NCBI GenBank assembly: GCA_034428635.1
Contig: DAOUHR010000042.1
Location: forward strand, 1-64,000
Source of the DNA: Bin22 sp034428635
Lineage (GTDB): Bacteria > Chloroflexota > Dehalococcoidia > Lucifugimonadales > UBA3495
DNA: 64,000 bases
Direction of reading: 5' to 3'
Below the pieces are notes generated by a model. The model was not told the DNA's origin. It did no database searches and saw only the letters and a list, made by a program, of their open reading frames with translations. This document shows, one piece after another, positions 16,144-24,047 of the stretch; the first letter of the stretch is position 1, and every line of letters starts with the position of its first letter. Both the position numbers and the translations under genes were made by a program.

Positions 16144-18198
16144 ATGGTCCCTCCTGGCGACATTTTCGGTATTGTTCCCGTTTGGATCGGCGTTTACCTG
16201 GCACTGATCTCAACCCAGGCATTGGCTGGCTGGCTGGCCTACAAGCGGGTCATCCACCTGATCCGGCAGGGGCGCAGCGTTGCCCGTTTTGACCAGCCCT
16301 GGAAGCGTTTGACGGGCGCCATAAGCATCGTGGTGGGGCAGCGCAAGGTGCTGCAGCGGGTGGGTTCCATTGACGCCCGCAGCCGCAACCTGGACCTGGC
16401 CGGCCTGGGCCACGCCTTTGTCTTCTGGGGCTTCCTGTCATTTTCCCTGAGCTACGTCATATTCATCTTCATCGGCTCCATCTGGCATTCCTTCCCGGAA
16501 TTGCTGCTGACTACCACCGGCGTCAAGATCTACAGCATCTATCTCGACCTGTACGCCGTCCTGATCATTGCCATTCTGGCGTGGATGCTGGTACGGCGGT
16601 GGGCCGCCAAGCCCTACCGGCTCAGCTTTGACCTGACCCGCAACATCGACGCGGTTATTGTCGTCGGCCTGACGGCGGGACTGATGGTAGCCACCCTGCT
16701 GGTCCACTCCTTCTATGTCGCCGCCGGTGGGGAAGGACCCGAGGCGGCGGTTTTGGCCGGTGGCGTGCTGGCAGATGCCTTCACCGGCATGGGCCTGGGC
16801 CCTGGGGTTGCCGAAGCGTTGCACGCCATCTTCTGGTGGGTGCACCTGGGCATTATCCTGGGCTTTGGCATTTACGTCCCCACGTCCAAGCACATTCACA
16901 TGATCGGCGCCCCCCTGAACGCCTACTTCCGTTCGCTGGAGCCCCGGGGAACCATGGCGTCCATCGACCTGGAGAACGTCGAGCGGTTCGGGGCCGGACG
17001 GGTTCAGGACTTTACCTGGAAGCAACTGCTGGACGGCTATGCCTGCGCGGTGTGCGGCCGCTGCACCGACGCCTGTCCCGCCAACACGACCGGCAAAATC
17101 CTGTCCCCCATGCACATCGTCGAAAACCTGAAGGAACACATGCTGACCATCGGGCACCAGGGGCCGCGAGACCCGGACCACGTGGAACCCAATCCCATCA
17201 TTGACCACGCGATACCGGAACAAATGGTGTGGGACTGCGTTTCCTGCGGCGCGTGCATGGAAGAATGCCCCGTGGTGGTGGAACACATCCCCACCATCAT
17301 GGACCTGCGCCGCAACCTGGTGCTGGAGGAGTCCCGCATCCCCGAGACGGGCATGAACGCCCTGCTCAGCATGGAGCAGCGGGGCCACCCCTGGCGGGGC
17401 ACCCAGTTCTCCCGCACCGACTGGGCCGAGGGCCTGGACGTGCCGACGCTGGCCGAGAAGCCGGACGCGGAAATCCTGTTCTGGGTGGGCTGCACCGCCG
17501 CCCTGGAGCAGCGGAGCCAGGGCACCGCCCGCTCCATGGTCAAGGTGCTCAAGGCCGCCGGAGTGGACTTTGCCATCCTGGGCGACGAGGAGACCTGCAC
17601 CGGAGACCCGGCCCGCCGCATGGGCAACGAGTACCTGTACCAGATCCTGGCAGCGCAGAACATCGAGGTGCTCAACGGCTACAACGTCAAGAAGATAGTC
17701 ACCATCTGTCCCCACTGCTTCAACACCATGCGCAACGAGTACCCCCAGTTCGGGGGCGAGTACGAGGTGCTGCACTACAGCCAGTTCGTGGACGAACTGA
17801 TCCAGCAGGGCCGGGTGAAGCCCATCAAGATGATGAACGTGGACATGGCCTACCACGACTCCTGCTTCCTGGGCCGCCACAACGGCATCTACGACCAGCC
17901 CCGCAACATCGCCCGCTCCATCCCCGGCCTGAAGCTGGTGGAAATGTCTCCCCGCTGCCGCGAACGGGGATTCTGCTGCGGCGCCGGCGGTGGCCACATG
18001 TGGATCGAGGAAAGCCAGGGCCAGCGCATCAACCACGTCCGCACCGACCACTTCCTGGAAACCCAGGCCGACACAGTAGGCGTTTCCTGCCCCTTCTGCC
18101 TGCAAATGATGACCGAGGGCATCCAGTCCAAGGGCGAGGACCAGACCAAGCAGGCCAAGGACGTGCTGGAGATCCTGGCGGATAGTTTGGGGGATTAG
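16144..18198 (+). CDS. membrane-anchored heterodisulfide-reductase-like Fe-S oxidoreductase (EtfD/HdrD-like)
   Basis: A 684-aa membrane electron carrier. The first half (about residues 10-250) has five or six membrane helices like a nitrate-reductase gamma/HdrE cytochrome b. Two [4Fe-4S] sites follow: C301-C304-C307-C311 and C365-C368-C371-C375. The C-terminus has two CCG-type cysteine domains: one degenerate (ETCTGDPARR, CPHC) and one complete (HDSC, GFCCGAGGG, SCPFC). This order matches proteins proposed to pass electrons from ETF or soluble donors to menaquinone. The ATG at 16144 with GGAG upstream is preferred over a TTG 38 codons earlier. It is monocistronic here; no etfAB nearby. Confidence 0.85.
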   Translation: MVPPGDIFGIVPVWIGVYLALISTQALAGWLAYKRVIHLIRQGRSVARFDQPWKRLTGAISIVVGQRKVLQRVGSIDARSRNLDLAGLGHAFVFWGFLSFSLSYVIFIFIGSIWHSFPELLLTTTGVKIYSIYLDLYAVLIIAILAWMLVRRWAAKPYRLSFDLTRNIDAVIVVGLTAGLMVATLLVHSFYVAAGGEGPEAAVLAGGVLADAFTGMGLGPGVAEALHAIFWWVHLGIILGFGIYVPTSKHIHMIGAPLNAYFRSLEPRGTMASIDLENVERFGAGRVQDFTWKQLLDGYACAVCGRCTDACPANTTGKILSPMHIVENLKEHMLTIGHQGPRDPDHVEPNPIIDHAIPEQMVWDCVSCGACMEECPVVVEHIPTIMDLRRNLVLEESRIPETGMNALLSMEQRGHPWRGTQFSRTDWAEGLDVPTLAEKPDAEILFWVGCTAALEQRSQGTARSMVKVLKAAGVDFAILGDEETCTGDPARRMGNEYLYQILAAQNIEVLNGYNVKKIVTICPHCFNTMRNEYPQFGGEYEVLHYSQFVDELIQQGRVKPIKMMNVDMAYHDSCFLGRHNGIYDQPRNIARSIPGLKLVEMSPRCRERGFCCGAGGGHMWIEESQGQRINHVRTDHFLETQADTVGVSCPFCLQMMTEGIQSKGEDQTKQAKDVLEILADSLGD

Positions 18199-18266
18199 GG
18201 GAGCAGGCTGACTTATCGGCCACGGGGATCGGCAGCAACCAGGACGAAGGGTGGACTACAGGCCGG

Positions 18267-18686
18267 ATGAATCGCAGCGACTTTCAGGCCCTGGCAGAGG
18301 TTAGAATAAAGGAAGCGCTGGTGCTGCTGGAAAATCAATGCTACGAGGGCGCCTACTACCTGGCGGGATACGCGGTAGAGTGTGCCCTGAAGGCATGCAT
18401 TGCAAAGAACACGAACCAGTACGACTTCCCGCCGGACCGGAATATTGTGAGTCGAATTTACTCGCATGACCTGGAAGGTTTGTTAAGGGAAACGGGGCTT
18501 GAGGCTACTCGCAAGAGCGAAGTGTCCCTCAATTGGCAGCTCGCTGAAAACTGGCGCTGCGTGATAGCATGGTCGGAAACTGCCAGATATAGACCCATTA
18601 TTGTGCGGCGGTATGCCGAAGAGTTAGTCTTTGCAATAGCCGATGAAGAGAACGGAGTATTGGCATGGTTGAAGAAATTCTGGTAA
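18267..18686 (+). CDS. HEPN domain protein
   Basis: A 139-aa all-helical protein with the HEPN family signature AxVRIKEALVLLENQCYEGAYYLAGYAVECALKACIAK-type helix pair, here split across residues 10-50, and SHDLEGLL about residue 70. HEPN proteins are often RNase toxins or the stabilising half of toxin-antitoxin or defence modules. The canonical RNase R-x4-6-H motif is not clear (only RIYSH, R-x3-H), so activity is uncertain. The next gene overlaps it by 22 bases, a sign of translational coupling. The pair is less GC-rich than its neighbours. Confidence 0.78.
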   Translation: MNRSDFQALAEVRIKEALVLLENQCYEGAYYLAGYAVECALKACIAKNTNQYDFPPDRNIVSRIYSHDLEGLLRETGLEATRKSEVSLNWQLAENWRCVIAWSETARYRPIIVRRYAEELVFAIADEENGVLAWLKKFW

Positions 18687-19069
18687 AACCCTGTCTTTCT
18701 GAAAGAGTGATTGAAGCGGGAAGGGAGGTACTTATCGAGCTGACAGAAAACGGATTTTCTCCGTACTCTGCTGCGTGGGTCTTTTCTTTGGAGCGATCAA
18801 GGTGGTTACTGGTACTTGCTTTGGAAAACGAGGACGGATCAGGAGATAAGGAAGCCTACAGGGTATTCTATGACTTTGCGAAGAATAATCCAGATATAGA
18901 ATCGAAAGTAGGGTTTTTCGGGATATCCTTCACTAATAAGAGGGATGTGCTGGCCCAGGCTTTTCGCAAAATTGCTGGAACGTTGGTCAATGGCACAGGC
19001 ACAAGCTTCGCTGGGCCTGTGAAGAACGGCCCATACGTCGAAGATTCCTACATCTACCGCTTGCCTTAA
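18665..19069 (+). CDS. unknown protein overlapping the HEPN gene, 134 aa
   Basis: Not recognised. The product is a soluble, mixed alpha/beta protein with no nucleotidyltransferase GSxxxGxxxxxSDxD motif, so it is not the usual MNT partner of HEPN. Visible features: an N-terminal helix, a beta-rich WVFSLERSRWLLVLALEN segment and a conserved-looking KVGFFGISFTNKRD. A GGAG 7 bases before the ATG lies inside the HEPN gene. Overlap, common orientation and low GC argue for a two-gene accessory module. Confidence 0.7.
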   Translation: MVEEILVKPCLSERVIEAGREVLIELTENGFSPYSAAWVFSLERSRWLLVLALENEDGSGDKEAYRVFYDFAKNNPDIESKVGFFGISFTNKRDVLAQAFRKIAGTLVNGTGTSFAGPVKNGPYVEDSYIYRLP

Positions 19070-19162
19070 TGTCAGGCCACGTCTTTGATTGGGGTTACTA
19101 TTTGACCAGGCCACATGCGGGTAACCCGTACCCAGGGTAAGGAAATTCGTACCCTTCCGGCA

Positions 19163-19732
19163 ATGTTTTGGCTTGACCTGCTGCTGAAGGTCGTCCTGAT
19201 TGGCTTGCTTGCCTTTGGGGCCTTTTCGGGGCTCCGGCAGTTCTAGGGCAAGGGGTTTTTCTGGCGGCTGATCACTTATCCTGTAGCCATAATGGTCGTG
19301 CCGGCAGCCTGGGCGGCGTGGCGCAGGCAGTCGCCGTACCCCTTTGTCGCGGACATCCTGATCACGCTACCGTTTCTGATCGACACCGCTGGCAACTCGC
19401 TGGACCTTTACGACACTATAGAGTGGTGGGACGACGCCAATCACCTGGTCAACTGGGCCCTTCTCGCTGGCGGCGCCGGGGCTTTATTGCAGCGAATCAA
19501 GCAGGGTTTTGGGGTTACAATGGCCCTGGTAGTCGGATTTGGCGCAGCTACTGCCATCCTGTGGGAGATTGCCGAGTACTTTGCCTTTATCCGGGTCTCC
19601 CCCGAGCTGGATACGGCCTACGTGGATACCCTGGGCGATCTGACCCTGGGCCTGGCGGGGTCAGTCCTGGCCGGCATGGCATCCGGGCTGGCGGCGCGCC
19701 GTAATACACATATGAATCTGCCTGGGGCCTGA
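19163..19732 (+). pseudogene. DUF2238/YjdF-like membrane protein gene interrupted by an amber codon
   Basis: From ATG 19163 (or an in-frame ATG at 19115) the frame reads MFWLDLLLKVVLIGLLAFGAF...LRQF, then TAG at 19244-19246, then continues without another stop to 19732. Residues after the stop (GKGFFWRLITYPVAIMVVPAAW) extend straight into the longer open part, ATG 19292, with NSLDLYDTIEWWDDANHLVNW and VDTLGDLTLGLAGSVL, features of DUF2238-type membrane proteins. The two parts look like one protein of about 190 aa with four or five membrane helices. A Glu (GAG) is expected at the stop. Either a recent nonsense mutation, a sequencing error or readthrough. Confidence 0.65.
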
Positions 19733-19771
19733 TCCGGTCCCGACAAGCCCCCATATCCAAGGTGAAAACCT

Positions 19772-20761
19772 ATGCCCAATTCGAAACCCTTCTCCCTGCT
19801 GGCAGTCCCCGACGATGAACCGCCGGCGCTGGCAGGCACACCCCTGGAAGCCCGGGCGCGGGCCCTGGCCAACCGCTCTGAGTGGTATACAACCCGTCCG
19901 TCTAGCAACCAGGAAACAATCGACCGGATTGCCGAGGCCGACGCCATCATCAACATCCGCTCCGCCGTGCCATTCCCTCGCGAGGTGCTGGCAGCCTGTC
20001 CCAACCTGAAGTTGCTGTCGGTGTGGGGCACCGGCGTTGATCACGTGGACTTGGAAGCGGCCGAGGCACTGGGGATAACCGTCGCCAACACCCCCGGCTA
20101 CGGCGCTCCTTATGTATCAGAGCACGCCCTGGCGCTGGCCCTGGCCGTCTCGCGCCAGATTGTCCAGAACGACCGCCGCATCCGCGAGGGTGGTTGGGCC
20201 GCCGGCTTCATTGACGAACTTTACGGCAAGACCCTGGGCGTGGTGGGTACCGGCGCCATCGGGCGGCGCATGGTGCAGCTGGGACAGGGCATCGGGATGA
20301 ACGTGGTTGCCTGGACCTTCAATCCCACGCCGGAACGAGCCCGGGAGTACGGAGTGGAGTTTCTGGAACTGGACGAACTGCTGCGCCGCTCTGACGTGGT
20401 GTCCCTGCACGTGGCACTGACGCCAAGCAGCGCGGGAATGATCGGTCGCGAGCAGCTTGCCCTGATGAAGCCCACCGCCATCCTGGTCAACGTGGCCCGG
20501 GGCGCCGTGGTGGACGAAGCGGCCCTGTTGGAAACTTTGCAGCAGGGGGCCATCGCCGGGGCCGGCCTGGATGTGTTCGAGGTAGAACCCCTGCCCCCGG
20601 GGCACCCACTAACCAAGCTGGACAACGTTGTCCTGGCGCCCCACGCCGGCAGCATGGCCTACAACGGCACCATGCGGGGCCTGGAAATGTCCATTGAAAA
20701 CCTGGAGCAGTTCGCCGCCGGCTCCCCGGTTAACGTGGTCGCCCGGGGCACCCGCATCTAG
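19772..20761 (+). CDS. D-2-hydroxyacid dehydrogenase (NAD-dependent)
   Basis: A 329-aa phosphoglycerate/glyoxylate-reductase-like dehydrogenase. The Rossmann motif is G159-T-G161-AI-G164. The catalytic Arg is in NVARGAVVDEAAL, the Glu in DVFEVEPLP and the His in LAPHAGSM. The catalytic domain spans about 1-105 and 300-329. Length is standard for the family. Substrates of such enzymes include glycerate, glyoxylate, hydroxypyruvate and phosphoglycerate; this one lacks an ACT domain, so it is not a full-length SerA. It is followed within 20 bases by an alpha/beta hydrolase gene. Confidence 0.9.
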   Translation: MPNSKPFSLLAVPDDEPPALAGTPLEARARALANRSEWYTTRPSSNQETIDRIAEADAIINIRSAVPFPREVLAACPNLKLLSVWGTGVDHVDLEAAEALGITVANTPGYGAPYVSEHALALALAVSRQIVQNDRRIREGGWAAGFIDELYGKTLGVVGTGAIGRRMVQLGQGIGMNVVAWTFNPTPERAREYGVEFLELDELLRRSDVVSLHVALTPSSAGMIGREQLALMKPTAILVNVARGAVVDEAALLETLQQGAIAGAGLDVFEVEPLPPGHPLTKLDNVVLAPHAGSMAYNGTMRGLEMSIENLEQFAAGSPVNVVARGTRI

Positions 20762-20780
20762 CCATGTTCCCCTTACCGCC

Positions 20781-21689
20781 GTGGCCAGGTTTATTGGACT
20801 GCTGGTTGTCGCAGCCATTCTCGCCCTGCCCAGTGGCGTCTACATGAACCTGCTGGAAAGTCTGGAACGCCAGTTCATCTTCTTCCCCATGCCCCAGGTC
20901 GAACGCACTCCCGCTCACCTGGGAGTTCCTTTCGACGACATCTACTTTGAGTCCGGCGATGGGTACACGCTCAACGGGTGGTTCATACCGGCTCCGGCCG
21001 GAAATACGGCCACCGACAAGGGCAACGCCGACATCACCCTGCTCTGGTTCCACGGCAATGCGGGCAACATTGGGCACCGGGTGGACGACCTGGCCCTGTT
21101 TCACCACCTGCTGGGCGTCAACGTCTTCATATTCGACTACCGGGGCTATGGCAACAGCCATGGCAAGCCGTCTGAAAGGGGTGTTTACGAGGACTCCCGT
21201 GCCGCCCTTGCCTACCTGGCCACCAGGGAGGGCGTGAATCCCGACCGGATCGTCTACTATGGCCGCTCCCTGGGCGCGGCGGTGGCGGTGGAACTAGCCC
21301 TGCACCGCAGACCCTATGGGATGGTCCTTTATTCGCCCTTCACGTCCCTGGCCGACATGGGGGCGGCGCTGTACACCTTTTCGCCGGTGCGCCTGCTGGC
21401 GGGCGACCGCCTGGATTCCCTGGCCCGCATCAAGCGGTACGACGGGCCCCTGCTGGTAAACCACGGTGAATCGGACGAAATCATACCCATTGCGCAGGGC
21501 CGCGCCCTGTACCAAGCCGCCGCTGGCCCCAAATCCTTCCACCAAGTGCCCGGCGCGTACCACAATGACAGGCTTGGGGATGCTGGCCCGGGCCTGTGGT
21601 CGGCCTTGCACCAGTTCATCTCATCCCTTCCGGAGGGCGCTCCCGCCAACGAAGCGGCAGCGCCAAGTGATGGTCAGGCGGCGGAGTGA
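20781..21689 (+). CDS. alpha/beta hydrolase with N-terminal membrane anchor (BEM46/ABHD13-like)
   Basis: A 302-aa serine hydrolase. An N-terminal hydrophobic helix (residues 4-24) anchors it to the membrane. The oxyanion motif is WFHGNAGNIGHR, the nucleophile elbow GRSLGA, the acid Asp in NHGESDEIIP and the His in GAYHND, giving a full Ser-Asp-His triad. RGYGNSHGKPSE is typical of the BEM46 group. The frame is open upstream into the previous gene, so GTG 20781 is chosen; it starts with MARFIGLLVV as expected of an anchor. Substrate unknown. Confidence 0.85.
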   Translation: MARFIGLLVVAAILALPSGVYMNLLESLERQFIFFPMPQVERTPAHLGVPFDDIYFESGDGYTLNGWFIPAPAGNTATDKGNADITLLWFHGNAGNIGHRVDDLALFHHLLGVNVFIFDYRGYGNSHGKPSERGVYEDSRAALAYLATREGVNPDRIVYYGRSLGAAVAVELALHRRPYGMVLYSPFTSLADMGAALYTFSPVRLLAGDRLDSLARIKRYDGPLLVNHGESDEIIPIAQGRALYQAAAGPKSFHQVPGAYHNDRLGDAGPGLWSALHQFISSLPEGAPANEAAAPSDGQAAE

Positions 21690-21744
21690 CCTGAGTCGCC
21701 CTGCCAGTTTTAAGTCATGCCGGCCTTAACCGTCCTTTCCGGCC

Positions 21745-22038
21745 TCACACTCCCGAAATCAGCTCCACCTGGTAGTCTAATACCTCCAAATCGGGCCTGG
21801 ACTCCTCCACAAAATCGGCCACCTGCGCAAGCATTTCGATGGCATGAGAGCCGTCGTTGCTGGCAGCGCAGACAAGCAGGTCCAACCGCTGCCGGAAGTC
21901 GTTATCCGCATCCTCTGCCACGGTTACGTTGAACTTGTTCCTGATGCGCGCGGTAATTGAGCGGGCCACCCGCCTCTTGTCCTTCAGGCTGTGGGAGTCG
22001 GGAATATACAGGGTCAGGCGGCAGGCGCCGATATGCAA
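21745..22038 (-). CDS. DUF503 family protein (YlxP-like)
   Basis: A 97-aa DUF503 protein. The family is small, conserved and often sits beside infB/rbfA in other genomes; its function is unproven, with a suggested link to ribosome assembly. The start is TTG at 22036-22038, preceded by GAGGTG six bases away, and the protein then begins HIGACRLTLYIPDSHSLKDKRR, the expected family N-terminus. The upstream open frame of 37 codons is not part of the gene. It diverges from rex. Confidence 0.85.
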   Translation of the reverse strand: MHIGACRLTLYIPDSHSLKDKRRVARSITARIRNKFNVTVAEDADNDFRQRLDLLVCAASNDGSHAIEMLAQVADFVEESRPDLEVLDYQVELISGV

Positions 22039-22128
22039 GATTTCACCTCGATGCGATTGCTGGCGGTCCTGGCATGGCCGGGACTGTCCTTTCAGGTTAC
22101 GAGCATAGACCGGCAAAGTACGCCTGTC

Positions 22129-22192
22129 TTGACGCAATACCGACGGCATTATAGATTGTATGATACAAAGGCTAATTTATCACCGTCGGTAT
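22129..22192 (+). promoter_or_regulatory. rex/DUF503 divergent control region with nested dyads
   Basis: Upstream of rex are TTGACG (22129-22134) and TATAGA (22150-22155) as a weak promoter. Overlapping it is the perfect 13-bp palindrome TTGTATGATACAA (22156-22168), and around this a 10-bp inverted repeat ATACCGACGG (22137-22146)/CCGTCGGTAT (22183-22192). Rex proteins bind TTGTGAA-N4-TTCACAA-like dyads; the palindrome shares TTGT...ACAA ends but is shorter. Autoregulation is possible. Confidence 0.4.
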
Positions 22193-22287
22193 AGTCAGGA
22201 TTCCTGTCAATGACGCATCAGGAGTCTCGGCTGTTGTGGTTTCGTCGTTAGTTTTCGTAGAATTCGTGAGGCGCAAGGGCCCAGCGC

Positions 22288-22953
22288 ATGGCAACCAACT
22301 TTGAGCAGGATATTTCCGGTCGCCCCGAGGTACCCGACGTTGTAGTTAGTCGGCTGCCCCAGTACGTGCGTACGCTGAGCCAGTTGCTGGCCGAAGGGGT
22401 GCAGATTGCCAACTCCCAGCAGCTGGGCGAAAAGCTGCAGATAACCCCGGCCCAGATAAGGAAAGACCTCAGCTACTTTGGTCGTTTCGGGAAGCAGGGA
22501 CGGGGCTACAACGTTGACCATCTGCTGGAGGAGTTGAAGCAGATCCTGGGCCTTACCGTCACCTGGAACGTGGCGGTGGTCGGCGTGGGCAGGCTGGGAA
22601 GGGCCATTCTCAACTACCCGGGATTCAGCCCCGACGGTTTCCAGTTGGTAGCGGCCCTGGACGACAATCCTGAAGTGGTGGGCCGGGACGTTGGTGGGCT
22701 CACGGTCCAACCGGTGGACCAACTGGGCGAGGTGATCGACCGGTACAATGTCAGCATCGCCATTGTCGCGGTGCCCATAGCCTACACCCAGAAGGTAGTG
22801 GACCGGTTGGTGGATTGCGGTATCAAGGCCATCCTGAACTACGCCCCCATCATGCCCCAGGTGCCGGAGGACGTGAGCGTTCGCAGCATTGACCCGCTGC
22901 TGTCCCTCCAGTCGATGACCTACTACCTGGCCAACGGGGCGGCCCAGGAATAG
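22288..22953 (+). CDS. rex: redox-sensing transcriptional repressor Rex
   Basis: Rex is a dimeric repressor that leaves DNA when NADH binds, switching on respiration and fermentation genes. The 221-aa product has a winged-helix domain (about 18-88; ITPAQIRKDLSYFGRFGKQGRGY is diagnostic) and a Rossmann domain starting WNVAVVGVGRLGRAIL (about 92-105), with a C-terminal swapped helix. The start ATG 22288 fits family length; an N-terminal extension of about ten residues is normal. The gene lies at the 3' side of the ATP synthase operon, separated by a small convergent gene, which fits an energy-metabolism setting. Confidence 0.95.
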   Translation: MATNFEQDISGRPEVPDVVVSRLPQYVRTLSQLLAEGVQIANSQQLGEKLQITPAQIRKDLSYFGRFGKQGRGYNVDHLLEELKQILGLTVTWNVAVVGVGRLGRAILNYPGFSPDGFQLVAALDDNPEVVGRDVGGLTVQPVDQLGEVIDRYNVSIAIVAVPIAYTQKVVDRLVDCGIKAILNYAPIMPQVPEDVSVRSIDPLLSLQSMTYYLANGAAQE

Positions 22954-22957
22954 GGAA

Positions 22958-23485
22958 TCATATTGATGGGTGCGTAGGACGATGAGCGTCGATAGCAATT
23001 TGTAATGCTCTACGTGCCTTTTTTATCTTCATGATTACGACGAACAAGAAAATTAGAGGTATCAAACCTGGTATTAGGAGCGGTATATAAGATGTTTCCA
23101 TCTCCTCCAATATCTCTGTTAGATCGACAAGATGGACAGGTGAATAGCATTGCCCACCTACACAATCCGTTGAATCAACCACAACCCACCAGTCGGTGGA
23201 CTGCGCACATATAGTCCCTGTCTTTAACGGCCTCGGTTGATCGCATTTGGACGCTTCTACTTCCTCTATCACGCTTGTACTTAAGACTTCTCTCTCTGAG
23301 AATTGGTTTTCCCAACGCAGGTCTTGGATAATCCACTGGAGGGAACCAAAGAGGGTTAACAGCCCCAAAATCAGAGGAATCGCCAACATCCAGATTGTAT
23401 TTCTGAGCTCCGTAAATGCCTCAAGAACATTGCTGGTAGAGGAATTTTCCATAGATTCTCTCAAATGATTGTCCAAAGTAGACAT
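22958..23485 (-). CDS. hypothetical two-helix membrane protein, 175 aa
   Basis: Not recognised. Two hydrophobic helices (about residues 31-53 and 134-155) flank an 80-residue extracytoplasmic loop with four Cys (KCDQPRPLKTGTIC and STDCVGGQC), which could form two disulfides. The C-terminal tail is basic. Base composition is distinctly more AT-rich than the ATP synthase genes beside it, suggesting a later acquisition. It ends 4 bases from the convergent rex stop. Confidence 0.65.
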   Translation of the reverse strand: MSTLDNHLRESMENSSTSNVLEAFTELRNTIWMLAIPLILGLLTLFGSLQWIIQDLRWENQFSEREVLSTSVIEEVEASKCDQPRPLKTGTICAQSTDWWVVVDSTDCVGGQCYSPVHLVDLTEILEEMETSYIPLLIPGLIPLIFLFVVIMKIKKARRALQIAIDAHRPTHPSI

Positions 23486-23502
23486 GAGAAATCTTCAAAC
23501 AG

Positions 23503-23534
23503 TAAAGGCGCTGCGTCTACGCCCAGCGCCTTAC
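23503..23534 (-). terminator. hairpin ending the ATP synthase operon
   Basis: Stem AAGGCGCTG/CAGCGCCTT (9 bp, perfect) with a 10-base loop, followed on the minus strand by TTTACTGTTTG, a weak T-rich tail. It stands 38 bases after the atpC stop. Confidence 0.65.
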
Positions 23535-23571
23535 TTTCATTCCGGATGAAAGGAAATTGTGACCGTCACGC

Positions 23572-24015
23572 TTATGTAGGTTGACCCACGGTGGACCGCA
23601 TATCTCCCCGGGGACGTCGGCGGCGCACCACGTTCAGCCGGACCTGGGCCCTCCGGAAGGAGTGCAGGGCCTCCGCCAGTTCGGCCTCGGAACCCTGGTT
23701 ACGGATTCGTTCCTGGGCCCGTTCCATGGCCGCCTGGGCCCGTTCCTCGCTGATCTCCTCGGTGTATTCGCAGGTCTCGGCCAGGATGGTTACCTTGTTG
23801 GCGATTACCTCCATGAACCCGCCGGACACTGCCAGGTAGGAAGGTTCGCCCTCTTTGCGGACCAGGATTTCCCCGGGCTGCAGGGCGGTCATCAGGGGCG
23901 CGTGGTGGGGCAGAATTCCTAGCTGCCCTTCCACGCCGGGCGCCACGACGATGTCCACGTCGTCGGCATACACCTCACGCTCGGCGGTGATGATTTCCAG
24001 TCGCATGGGGGCCAT
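23572..24015 (-). CDS. atpC: F1 ATP synthase epsilon subunit
   Basis: The central-stalk epsilon subunit, which links gamma to the c-ring and restrains ATP hydrolysis. The 147-aa product has the N-terminal beta sandwich (LEIITAEREVYADDVDIVVAPGVEGQLGILPHHAPLMTAL) and the C-terminal helix-turn-helix (EEISEERAQAAMERAQERIRN). A second Met three codons in (24006) could also start; AGGAG upstream slightly favours the first. Last gene of the atp operon; 32 bases after atpD. Confidence 0.95.
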   Translation of the reverse strand: MAPMRLEIITAEREVYADDVDIVVAPGVEGQLGILPHHAPLMTALQPGEILVRKEGEPSYLAVSGGFMEVIANKVTILAETCEYTEEISEERAQAAMERAQERIRNQGSEAELAEALHSFRRAQVRLNVVRRRRPRGDMRSTVGQPT

Positions 24016-24047
24016 TATCTTTCGCTCCTTACTTTTGGCGCCGGGAC

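Noticed and set aside
16438..18105. A 555-codon open frame on the minus strand opposite the EtfD/HdrD-like gene
   Set aside because: It is an exact antisense shadow of a gene with clear domains; its translation is Val/Gly/His-rich with no family features, as expected in GC-rich DNA.
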